Positions 1 to 5,901 of a stretch of 6,132 bases of DNA are shown here, in pieces (positions within the stretch are counted from its first letter, which is position 1; every line of letters starts with the position of its first letter). The DNA is from Elusimicrobiota bacterium (GTDB lineage: Bacteria; Elusimicrobiota; Elusimicrobia; 2-02-FULL-39-32): contig JAHFBY010000126.1 in assembly GCA_023249835.1 (NCBI GenBank), positions 1 through 6,132 on the forward strand. The letters are read 5' to 3'. The position numbers and the translations under genes are program-made. Under the pieces are notes generated by a model that did not search any database, was not told where the DNA came from, and was given only the letters and a program-made list of their open reading frames with translations.

Positions 1-843
1 TAGGGTGGCGGTTAAAGCAGAAAGCCTGCGTTTAAGAAATCCCCATAACAAGAGCAAAAGGGACGCAGAAAAACCCCAAACTACCAGCGCGCCGGCCACT
101 TCCGATTTTAACAACAACGCCCAAAGTTCAAGCATTTCCAGGTTGTGCGGAAAGTAGGTGTAAATAAAATAAGGGTCAGGGTTTAGATTCCCGCGGTTGA
201 TGTAGAAACTGGGAATTGCCAAATGCACTAAAAAAGTGTCGGAATAGGTTTGCGGGCGAACAGCGGAAACAAACAACGCGGACAGCGTCAAAAATAAAAC
301 AAAAAATGTTGCGAGCATTATTATCTCAGAGTCACGCGCTTTTTTTATCGCCCAGCTTGGGAACTTGGCTGCTACTCCTATGGAAAACTTATAGGAGCGC
401 AAGGCGTAAGAAACGCCCAGCAGTGCCACGACAAAAGCAGTTATAGGATAGAGCAACCGCGCCCAGCCAAGCAACAACCAAAGCAGGCTTAAAGCTATGC
501 TGCCAAGAAGATAATGCAACGCAATTTGTTCCGGCAAAGAAATTTCAGATTCGGTTCCGCTCAAACAAAATTTAACCAGTAATTTCCCGGCGCTATTAAT
601 CGTTAAGCCCATCATGGCATAAAGGAAGTATCCGGACAAAGCGTGGAAATAACCGCCGCGATAACCGCGAAACAATAAACAAAGGTTGTCGATTATTATA
701 GAAAACGGAAGAAGCGAACAATCAGGAATTTTAAGGTTGCCTAACCGGTATTGCTGAAAAGCTTGAACAAAAACGGTTAAAACAACAACGGCGGAAGTAA
801 AGTAAAAAGATAAAACGTGGTTTCGATTAACTGACAGGTTCAA
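1..843 (-). CDS. Multi-pass membrane protein resembling GT-C/GT39-type glycosyltransferases, 3' end beyond window
   Basis: An uninterrupted minus-strand frame of 281 codons runs off the left edge, so the C-terminus is missing. The frame opens at a TTG directly after an in-frame TAG, and the TTG overlaps the TGA of the preceding small gene (TTGA). No ATG occurs before residue 77, and no Shine-Dalgarno sequence is visible, so coupled initiation at TTG is inferred. Hydrophobic segments lie near residues 13-29, 69-83, 112-147, 176-195 and 250-268. After the segment at 176-195 comes a loop with Y200-S-D202, H207-LAIP-SFY214, an R-G turn at 217-218, then FP (231-232) and E236-M-L. That arrangement matches, from memory, the first periplasmic loop of polyprenyl-phosphate-sugar-dependent GT-C transferases, where an acidic residue is catalytic (D202 here, inferred). 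Substrate is unknown. Transmembrane character is certain, the family assignment is moderate, and a respiratory role is not evident. Confidence 0.72.
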   Translation of the reverse strand, partial: MNLSVNRNHVLSFYFTSAVVVLTVFVQAFQQYRLGNLKIPDCSLLPFSIIIDNLCLLFRGYRGGYFHALSGYFLYAMMGLTINSAGKLLVKFCLSGTESEISLPEQIALHYLLGSIALSLLWLLLGWARLLYPITAFVVALLGVSYALRSYKFSIGVAAKFPSWAIKKARDSEIIMLATFFVLFLTLSALFVSAVRPQTYSDTFLVHLAIPSFYINRGNLNPDPYFIYTYFPHNLEMLELWALLLKSEVAGALVVWGFSASLLLLLWGFLKRRLSALTATL

Positions 844-1058
844 TGGCTATTTTGATTTTGCTTGTTGCGTTCAGCGATAAAAATCTTATACCCAATCAAA
901 CCTACCAACACCGCCGGCAAAAGCAGCAACAATAAAATGCCCCAAAAAAAACCTTTACTCAAAGCTGATCCCGCTTCGCCAAAACAAACCGAACAACTCC
1001 AAACGGGCTGTACAACCGCGGCTAGGATCCCTGCGAAAAATATTTTTTTAACTTTCAC
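840..1058 (-). CDS. Small membrane protein with N-terminal CSVCFG motif, unknown function, in cox operon
   Basis: This gene encodes 72 residues. Residues 1-21 look like a signal peptide (K2, K4, K5, then a hydrophobic core ending VWS). Next come C22-S-V-C25-F-G, a short linker, a transmembrane helix at about 37-61, and a basic polar tail. The start is GTG, overlapping the TGA of subunit IV by four bases (GTGA), without a clear ribosome site, so coupling is likely. From memory, short proteins with a C-P/S-V-C-F-G motif and one helix recur beside cytochrome oxidase genes in several phyla and are annotated as hypothetical. The predicted topology puts the two cysteines just outside the membrane, where they could bind copper or heme or undergo redox chemistry; that is inference. 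V-W-S before C22 is a poor lipobox, so lipidation is possible but doubtful. Its position within the operon is the strongest evidence that it is real. Confidence 0.82.
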   Translation of the reverse strand: MKVKKIFFAGILAAVVQPVWSCSVCFGEAGSALSKGFFWGILLLLLLPAVLVGLIGYKIFIAERNKQNQNSH

Positions 1059-1357
1059 TTTATTAGAAAATCAGGAAGGATCAAACCCAACAAAAGCAGC
1101 GCAAAAAAAATGGCAGCACAAAACAAGCTGCGGATCAACTTTTTTTCGCTGATCATATGCATGAAAAAAAGAGTGATTAAGCTGACTTTTGTAAAAGCGA
1201 CCGCCAAAGCAATGGCAATGGCAACGGGCCTGGCAACGCGCAGGTATGAAACGCCCACCGTGAGCAGGGTCAAGGCGCCCAAAGCGCCAAACACGATCAG
1301 ATAAACTTTTTTCTGCGAAGAATGGGGGTGGATGTTGGCCAAGGGATTATCAGTCAT
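1055..1357 (-). CDS. ctaF: Cytochrome c oxidase subunit IV, prokaryotic type
   Basis: The 100-residue protein has three predicted helices (about 17-38, 43-67, 75-97), fitting the prokaryotic COX4 family (COX4_pro). The segment F55-T-K-V-S-L-I-T-L-F-F-M-H67 followed by E-K-K matches that family's characteristic second helix (phenylalanine-x-lysine, then F-M-H). An N-terminal histidine-containing stretch precedes the first helix. It is an accessory subunit packed against subunits I and III, thought to help assembly or stability rather than catalysis. I chose the ATG at 1357, not the longer open frame reaching 1414, because it has an AAGGA site 11 bases upstream (1369-1373) and leaves a 20-base gap after subunit III instead of a long overlap. 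Its stop overlaps the next gene's GTG start. Confidence 0.9.
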   Translation of the reverse strand: MTDNPLANIHPHSSQKKVYLIVFGALGALTLLTVGVSYLRVARPVAIAIALAVAFTKVSLITLFFMHMISEKKLIRSLFCAAIFFALLLLGLILPDFLIK

Positions 1358-1368
1358 AAGAGTCGCTT

Positions 1369-1373
1369 TCCTT
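1369..1373 (-). promoter_or_regulatory. Ribosome binding site deciding the subunit IV start
   Basis: AAGGA on the minus strand lies 11 bases before the ATG at 1357 (the purine-rich run continues to 1366, 8 bases away). It supports this start over an upstream in-frame one at 1414 inside subunit III. Confidence 0.6.
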
Positions 1374-1377
1374 AATT

Positions 1378-1956
1378 CTACAGCAAATAAAAGATAGGGA
1401 ACAGTATCACCCAAACTAAATCCACGAAATGCCAGTAGAGTCCGGCATATTCAACCCGCTCGTGGCGCAAATCAGTATAAAGGCCTAATTTAGCGTTACG
1501 CAAAAGATAGCCGATAAAACCCAATCCGCCTAAAACGTGCAGCATGTGCAGACCGGTCAATGTAAAATAAAAAGAACCGAACAGGCCGCTTGAGAGCGTT
1601 ATCCCTTCATGCCATTTATGCGGATACTCATAAGATTTTATGCCTAAAAAACAACACCCCAGCAAAAGTGATATCCATAAGTAACGAATGAGCCCCTTTT
1701 GGTCATTTTTTTCAATAGCGTCCAATGCCAAAACCATCGTTACCGAGCTCGTGATCAAAACAAAAGTGTTTAACGTTGCCAAAGGCACTCCCAACATTTC
1801 TCTTGCCGGGATTACGAAGAAATCAGATCCGGTGCGCAACACAACATAAGCGCTGATAAAACCGCCAAAGAGCATCACTTCTGAGGCTAAAAAAACCCAC
1901 ATCCCCAATTTTCCGTTAGGTATACCCGTAACAGTTTCTTCTGCGGAATGGTTCAT
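1378..1956 (-). CDS. ctaE: Cytochrome c oxidase subunit III
   Basis: The 192-residue protein is the short bacterial COX3 form with about five transmembrane helices. Family signatures are K16-L-G-M-W-V-F-L-A-S-E-V-M-L-F-G-G at the first helix, the K107-S-Y-E110 and H116-E-G-I segment, T134-G-L-H-M-L-H-V-L-G-G in helix four, and V168-E-Y-A-G-L-Y-W-H-F-V-D-L-V-W near the C-terminus. The glutamate E26 in the first helix is the widely conserved one in this subunit. Subunit III binds lipid and the D-channel side of subunit I, stabilising turnover. The start at ATG 1956 is favoured because it overlaps the TAA of subunit I (TAATG) and has an AGGGGAG site 8 bases upstream. A TTG start at 1980 would only add eight residues inside subunit I. 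Confidence 0.95.
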   Translation of the reverse strand: MNHSAEETVTGIPNGKLGMWVFLASEVMLFGGFISAYVVLRTGSDFFVIPAREMLGVPLATLNTFVLITSSVTMVLALDAIEKNDQKGLIRYLWISLLLGCCFLGIKSYEYPHKWHEGITLSSGLFGSFYFTLTGLHMLHVLGGLGFIGYLLRNAKLGLYTDLRHERVEYAGLYWHFVDLVWVILFPIFYLL

Positions 1957-3680
1957 TACTCGCTCTCCCCTTGCGGCCAATAATCTTTTTCCCGGCCAGG
2001 CACGCTATATTCATACGGTCCGCGATAAACAGTTGGGTTTTGCGCAAAATTCATGTGGGGTAAAGGAGGGGAAGGGCAGGCCCACTCAAGAGTGGTCGAT
2101 TGCCAAAGGTTTTCTTCGGTCTTATCCCCTTTAAATATGCTGATGAAAAAATTGAGAATAAAAGGAACTTGAAACAGCAGCAAAGTTATTGCAGAAAACG
2201 TCATAAAAATATTGGTGGGTTGAACCACAATGTTGTGAGCCTGAACCGTGGGATCAAACAAACGCCTCTGCACCCCGGCCATACCTTGGATAAACATGGG
2301 AAAAAAAATACCGTTCATGGTTATGATCGTGCCCCAAAAATGGATGAAGCCCCACTTCATGTTCATCTTGCGGCCAAACATCTTTGGGAACCAAAAATAA
2401 ATGCCGCCCATGAGGGCAATCATTGTGCCGGTGACTACCACGTAATGAAAGTGACCGATCACGTAGTAGGTGTCATGCAAATAGATGTCAGTGGGAGTGA
2501 ACCCCAAAGGCAAACCGGTCAGTCCGCCAATGCCAAACATGGGTAAAAATGCCAAAGCGAAAAGCATGGGCACGTTAAAGCGGATGGAAGCTTTTCGTAG
2601 ACTTAACAAATAACAAGTTAAAATTAAAATTGAGGGGATCGATATCAGCATGGTCGTGGTCATGAAGAGATATGATAAGGAAGTCTTCATACCGCTGATA
2701 AACATGTGATGCGCCCAAACCATAAAAGAAAGCACTCCAATGGATGCAAAAGCGCCGACAAGTTCTTTATATCCAAAAATGGGTTTGCGCGTGTTGTTGG
2801 TAATAATTTCCGCGACGATCCCCATGGCCGGCAAGAGCAAGACGTAAACTTCAGGATGTGCTAAAAACCAAAAAAGGTGCTGCCAAAGGAGCGCGCTGCC
2901 TCCTCCCGCAGCGTCGATCAATTTACCTCCCACAATAATGCCTTTGGGAATATAAAAACTGGTATGCGCAATGCGGTCTAAAAGTTGAAGGATAGCGCCT
3001 GCCTGCAGAACCGGAAAGGCAAATAAAAGTAACAGCGCGGTTATGAACTGCGCCCAAACGAATATGGGCAACCGAAACCAAGTCATGCCCGGCGCGCGCA
3101 GGTTAACGGTGGTAACAATAAAATTAATCGAACCTAAAAGCGAAGAAGTGATTAAAAATGTCATGGCCAACAGCCAAACCGTTTGGCCGGGAGAGATAAT
3201 TGAAAGCGGAGCATACGAAGTCCATCCGGATTGGGCCGCGCCGCCAGGCAGCACAAAACTCATCAACATCAAAACGCCGCCTAAAAAATAAACCCAATAG
3301 GACATCATATTCATGCGGGGAAACGCCATGTCCCGCGCGCCAATTTGCAACGGCAAAAGATAGTTTCCAAACGCGCCCACGCCTAACGGAACGATCCCTA
3401 AAAAGATCATGATCGTGCCGTGCATAGCGCCAAAGGTGTTGTAAGACACCGGATGCAGCACTCCGCCCGGAGCCATGAAATTAGGCAAAAGCGGTCCAAT
3501 TAAAGGAATGGGCGTGCCGGGATAAGCTAACTGCCAGCGCATCAGCAAAACCAAACTAAACCCCAGCAAAAGAAAGAGCAAAGAAGTGATCATATACTGA
3601 ATTCCAATTACTTTGTGATCTAGCGAAAACACGTATTTACTGATAAAAGTTTCTTCGTGATGGCGTGAATCCTGCGTCAT
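1956..3680 (-). CDS. ctaD: Cytochrome c oxidase subunit I, A-family heme-copper oxidase with altered K-channel
   Basis: The 574-residue catalytic subunit reduces oxygen to water in the inner membrane and pumps protons. Visible ligands: H87 and H412 for heme a, H410 for heme a3, H275, H324 and H325 for CuB, and Y279 for the His-Tyr crosslink (H275-P-E-V-Y). The Mg site H402-D403 and the R472-R473 pair at the heme propionates are present. D-channel residues N106, D117 and N124 and the helix VI glutamate E277 are retained, which places it with A1-type enzymes. The K-channel lysine, expected after the helix VIII I-P-S (348-350), is I353. Between helices V and VI there is about 14 extra residues (244-257) before A-G-G-G-S. 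The C-terminus keeps the L531-E-W ... S537-P-P motif. ATG 3680 has a GGAAAGG site six bases upstream and lies 3 bases after the subunit II stop. Confidence 0.97.
   Translation of the reverse strand: MTQDSRHHEETFISKYVFSLDHKVIGIQYMITSLLFLLLGFSLVLLMRWQLAYPGTPIPLIGPLLPNFMAPGGVLHPVSYNTFGAMHGTIMIFLGIVPLGVGAFGNYLLPLQIGARDMAFPRMNMMSYWVYFLGGVLMLMSFVLPGGAAQSGWTSYAPLSIISPGQTVWLLAMTFLITSSLLGSINFIVTTVNLRAPGMTWFRLPIFVWAQFITALLLLFAFPVLQAGAILQLLDRIAHTSFYIPKGIIVGGKLIDAAGGGSALLWQHLFWFLAHPEVYVLLLPAMGIVAEIITNNTRKPIFGYKELVGAFASIGVLSFMVWAHHMFISGMKTSLSYLFMTTTMLISIPSILILTCYLLSLRKASIRFNVPMLFALAFLPMFGIGGLTGLPLGFTPTDIYLHDTYYVIGHFHYVVVTGTMIALMGGIYFWFPKMFGRKMNMKWGFIHFWGTIITMNGIFFPMFIQGMAGVQRRLFDPTVQAHNIVVQPTNIFMTFSAITLLLFQVPFILNFFISIFKGDKTEENLWQSTTLEWACPSPPLPHMNFAQNPTVYRGPYEYSVPGREKDYWPQGESE
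1965..1971 (-). promoter_or_regulatory. Strong ribosome binding site for subunit III inside the end of subunit I
   Basis: AGGGGAG on the minus strand sits 8 bases before the ATG at 1956 and encodes part of the last codons of subunit I. It fixes the subunit III start and shows that the two genes are read from one message with re-initiation at TAATG. Confidence 0.7.
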
Positions 3681-3683
3681 ATA

Positions 3684-4460
3684 TTACCTTTCCGTTAAAT
3701 GTTGCTGCATTTCCGCTGAAGCGGTTTGGGTCCATTGGTCAAAATCTTCCGGGGAAAGAACATAAGCGTCGCCGCGCATACGGTAGTGTCCGCTGCCGCA
3801 AAGCTGAGCGCAGCCAATTTCAAAGGTTCCGGTTAAAATGGGTTCAACCCATACCGGAAAAACCATTCCCGGAACGTTGTCCTGTTTTAATCTAAATTCC
3901 GGAATAAAGAAACTATGAATAACGTCCATGGAAGTGAGCTTTAAAAGCGCCTTTTTCCCCATTGGCAAATAAAGTTTATTAATTGAAATAATATCGTCGT
4001 TTCCGCGAACGTCGCCCGGATCAATCCCCAGGGGATTGCGTAAATGCACGAACTGCGCGGAACGATTGCCGAATTGACCGTCTGGTCCGGGGTATTGAAA
4101 CAACCAATTGAACTGCTGGGCAACAACGTGCACTTCCACAGCTTCTCCAGACTTTGGCAAATCTTCACGGATGTGGGCCCAAATAGGTATCCCTACCGCT
4201 GCCAAAAGCCATACTTCAAAAACAAAAATTAAGACGTCGGTAATGTAGGTCTTCCAAGTGCCGTGTCCGGTGTATTCCGCTTTCGGACTTTTTGATTGGC
4301 GATAGTTAATCAAACAATAGGCCATATAAACGGCCCAGAAAAAAAAGATAATAAACATTGCCCAGTGTAAAATTGACAATGCACCGTCCACTTTATAGGC
4401 ATAGCTCGATGCTTTTAAAGGAAGTCCCCAACCATAATTTGACAGATCAAAATGTTTCAT
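3684..4460 (-). CDS. ctaC: Cytochrome c oxidase subunit II with CuA site
   Basis: The 258-residue protein has an N-terminal hairpin of two transmembrane helices (about 28-52 and 73-95) and a periplasmic cupredoxin domain. The binuclear CuA site is complete: H182, C217, C221, H225 and M228, in C-A-Q-L-C-G-S-G-H-Y-R-M. It accepts electrons from cytochrome c and passes them to heme a. Aromatic residues for electron entry are in Q115-Q-F-N-W-L-F-Q-Y-P-G. Position 219 is Gln where the textbook enzyme has Glu, whose side chain ligates Mg; from memory, Q is common in several phyla. The usual helix II L-E-x-x-W-T motif, whose Glu caps the K-channel, is not recognisable; the nearest acids are D75 and E82. 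No cleavable signal peptide or fused heme c domain is seen. The start ATG 4460 has only a weak upstream G-rich stretch. Confidence 0.95.
   Translation of the reverse strand: MKHFDLSNYGWGLPLKASSYAYKVDGALSILHWAMFIIFFFWAVYMAYCLINYRQSKSPKAEYTGHGTWKTYITDVLIFVFEVWLLAAVGIPIWAHIREDLPKSGEAVEVHVVAQQFNWLFQYPGPDGQFGNRSAQFVHLRNPLGIDPGDVRGNDDIISINKLYLPMGKKALLKLTSMDVIHSFFIPEFRLKQDNVPGMVFPVWVEPILTGTFEIGCAQLCGSGHYRMRGDAYVLSPEDFDQWTQTASAEMQQHLTER
3687..3693 (-). promoter_or_regulatory. Ribosome binding site for subunit I
   Basis: GGAAAGG on the minus strand, 6 bases before the ATG at 3680, lies within the last codons of subunit II. Re-initiation right after the subunit II stop (3684) is therefore likely. Confidence 0.6.
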
Positions 4461-4470
4461 TAACGCGTTA
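4461..4470 (-). other. Perfect 10-bp palindrome abutting the subunit II start codon
   Basis: TAACGCGTTA is its own reverse complement and touches the ATG at 4460. It lies in the 40-base gap after the diheme cytochrome gene, which also has GC-rich short inverted segments (GTCC/GGAC, CCAG/CTGG at about 4472-4496). No good ribosome site is present here. It may be chance, a protein site or a small RNA fold; function is unproven. Confidence 0.4.
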
Positions 4471-4500
4471 CCAGCCGTCCCCGGAACTGGCCGGACGCAA

Positions 4501-5166
4501 TCAAATCAAATACTCCGCAATTGCTTCAATCTCTTCTTTAGACAATAGTTCACCCCAAGCCGGCATACGAATCATTGGCGCCGGCTGCGCAGGGTCCGCA
4601 GGATCGGAAACCTTGCCCTTGGCAATGCGTTCTTCCATTTCTTCATGCGAATATCCGTCCGCAACGTACGTCAAAGAAGGAATTTTGCCGCCCACAACAT
4701 TGTTGTTGGGCATACCTCCTTTACCCTCTACGCCATGACAGCCAATACAGCCAACGTGCTCAAATAAAACTTTTCCCCTTTTTTTAGGGTCGTCCGCAAG
4801 ATCAGCCGCGTCCCAAGGTTTAACTTGGAATTTAAAGGCTTCCCCTTTAAGCGAAGAAAGATAAGCGACCAAAGCTATGCGCACGTTTTCCTTCAAATAA
4901 AAATTCGGCATAACCGTATGCGCATTCCAAGCTTCCGGCTCTTTTAGCCACAGGTCCAACCATTCCGGAGTTTTGCGAAATCCAATAGTCGTTAAATCCG
5001 GACCCAACGTCCCTCCTTGGCTGCCAATGCGGTGGCAGGTAGCGCACCCGTAACCGCGGAAATAAGCTTCTCCCGTAGCCGCGGCATCGGAGGGCTTGGC
5101 GCAACCGTTAAGCAGCGGGGACAAAGCAAACACTAGACACAATAGCAGACCAAAATTTTTATTCAT
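4501..5166 (-). CDS. Diheme cytochrome c lipoprotein, likely electron donor to CuA
   Basis: The 221-residue protein has a lipoprotein signal peptide with lipobox L19-N-G-C22, so it should be lipid-anchored on the periplasmic side of a membrane. Two class I cytochrome c domains follow. The first has C41-A-T-C-H45 and a likely axial Met86 (V-M-P-N-F); the second has C140-I-G-C-H144 and a likely Met201 (R-M-P-A-W). The first domain carries G55-P-D-L after the heme site, usual for this fold. Because it is the first gene of the cluster, directly before subunit II, it most likely delivers electrons to CuA or takes them from an upstream complex; this role is inferred from position. ATG 5166 gives a full signal peptide, though no clear Shine-Dalgarno sequence precedes it. 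A promoter candidate lies 44 bases upstream. The gene stops 40 bases before subunit II. Confidence 0.92.
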   Translation of the reverse strand: MNKNFGLLLCLVFALSPLLNGCAKPSDAAATGEAYFRGYGCATCHRIGSQGGTLGPDLTTIGFRKTPEWLDLWLKEPEAWNAHTVMPNFYLKENVRIALVAYLSSLKGEAFKFQVKPWDAADLADDPKKRGKVLFEHVGCIGCHGVEGKGGMPNNNVVGGKIPSLTYVADGYSHEEMEERIAKGKVSDPADPAQPAPMIRMPAWGELLSKEEIEAIAEYLI

Positions 5167-5209
5167 CTGAATTTAAAGATTATTTTTCGGGAAACAATAA
5201 ATTTGAAAT

Positions 5210-5238
5210 ATCGTACAAAAATATTCTTTTGGGGTCAA
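5210..5238 (-). promoter_or_regulatory. Candidate sigma70-type promoter for the cyt c-cox operon
   Basis: On the minus strand, TTGACC (5238-5233) is followed after 17 bases by TACGAT (5215-5210), giving 5/6 and 4/6 matches to the consensus with ideal spacing. A start near 5203 would leave a leader of roughly 35-40 bases before the ATG at 5166. It sits in the only gap (5167-5260) between the Sco gene and the operon. No terminator hairpin with a T-run was seen in this gap, so read-through from Sco is also possible. Confidence 0.55.
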
Positions 5239-5260
5239 TTAACAAGCCGCATTTCCGTAT

Positions 5261-5863
5261 TTATGATTTTACCAATTTGCGGGCGTCAGCCAATATAGAA
5301 GTGAAAGATTCAGGCGAATCCGAATCATAATAGTTGCGAACCCTGCCCTGATCGTCAACTAAAACCAGTTTAGTGGTGTGGACCATGCGCGAGGCTGCAG
5401 GAGCATTGGAGTTTTTACTTAAAGGAAGCGCAAATCCTTCGCTTACCAACTTTGCCAGATCCGATTCCTCTCCGCGCACAAAATACCACCGGTTAAAATC
5501 TGCGTTAAAGCGTTGGCCGTAACGTTTAAGAACAGGCAAAGTATCGCTTTGCGGGTCCACTGTAAAAGTAACGAGTTTAATGTCCACGGGCAAATCCAAT
5601 TGAAGTTTAGCCATACGGCCGGTGAGCAGCGGGCAAGGACCCATGCAGTTGGTAAAAACAAACCCGGCAATCCATACCTTGCCTTTGAGAGCGGACAAGC
5701 TTAAAGGTTGTTCGCGCCCCCCAACAATTGCCGGGAAACTAAAATCGGGCAATGCCTTATCATAGGATATTTTTTGCGGGACATGGGCTTGGTACCTTGC
5801 CCAAAGAGACAAACTAAGCAATAAAGATACCGCGACCAATGTGACAACGATGGGTTTGCGCAT
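5261..5863 (-). CDS. Sco1/SenC family copper chaperone for CuA assembly
   Basis: The 200-residue protein has an N-terminal membrane anchor (about 5-22) and a thioredoxin-like Sco domain facing the periplasm. The copper and redox site is complete: C73-M-G-P-C77 within F-T-N-C, and H162 in M-V-H-T-T-K, the usual distant histidine. Other family marks are the L59-K-G-K-V-W strand, T101-V-D-P-Q-S-D after the second strand, and V169-D-D-Q-G-R near the end. Sco proteins deliver copper to, or reduce the cysteines of, the CuA site of subunit II, which is encoded two genes downstream. ATG 5863 is chosen because the anchor helix follows at once; no Shine-Dalgarno sequence is visible. A 94-base gap with its own promoter candidate separates it from the cytochrome gene, so it may be a separate or partly separate transcript. 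Confidence 0.95.
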   Translation of the reverse strand: MRKPIVVTLVAVSLLLSLSLWARYQAHVPQKISYDKALPDFSFPAIVGGREQPLSLSALKGKVWIAGFVFTNCMGPCPLLTGRMAKLQLDLPVDIKLVTFTVDPQSDTLPVLKRYGQRFNADFNRWYFVRGEESDLAKLVSEGFALPLSKNSNAPAASRMVHTTKLVLVDDQGRVRNYYDSDSPESFTSILADARKLVKS

Positions 5864-5873
5864 TAAGTAAGTT

Positions 5874-5901
5874 AGTATACTATTAATACGCGCTGTCTAA
5901 A
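5874..5901 (-). promoter_or_regulatory. Weak promoter candidate for the Sco gene, possibly giving a nearly leaderless message
   Basis: On the minus strand, TTTAGA (5901-5896) precedes TATACT (5879-5874) with a 16-base spacer, 4/6 and 5/6 matches. The -10 box ends only 10 bases before the ATG at 5863, so the transcript leader would be a few bases long, in keeping with the absent ribosome site. The -10 box lies inside a perfect 10-bp palindrome, TAGTATACTA (5873-5882). The AT-rich gap makes chance matches easy. Confidence 0.35.

Noticed and set aside
216..446. Plus-strand open frame in the left part
   Set aside because: The opposite strand has an uninterrupted 281-codon frame with clear membrane helices and a GT-C-like loop, so this one is a shadow.
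1055..1414. Longer subunit IV starting at 1414
   Set aside because: It would overlap subunit III by 37 bases; the ATG at 1357 has a ribosome site and gives the usual family length.
1378..1980. Longer subunit III starting at TTG 1980
   Set aside because: ATG 1956 overlaps the subunit I stop as TAATG and has a strong ribosome site at 8 bases; the extension adds only eight non-conserved residues.
2100..2546. 148-codon open frame on the plus strand
   Set aside because: It lies wholly antisense to subunit I, which has all its functional residues; the translation is low-complexity with no recognisable domain.
2580..2640. Local frameshift pair as explanation of the missing lysine
   Set aside because: One alternative frame hits a stop almost at once and the other does not recover the expected I-K-T/V-F motif; the segment length matches the family exactly.
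1956..3680. Subunit I as a nitric oxide reductase because of its altered proton channel
   Set aside because: The active-site tyrosine Y279, three CuB histidines, E277 and the D-channel residues are all present, and CuA subunit II, III and IV accompany it, which fits an oxygen reductase.
4358..4738. 126-codon plus-strand open frame
   Set aside because: Antisense to the start of subunit II and the end of the cytochrome gene, crossing the gap between them; no family features.
5167..5260. Rho-independent terminator after Sco
   Set aside because: No stable GC-rich stem followed by a T-run on the minus strand; only AT-rich weak inverted segments.
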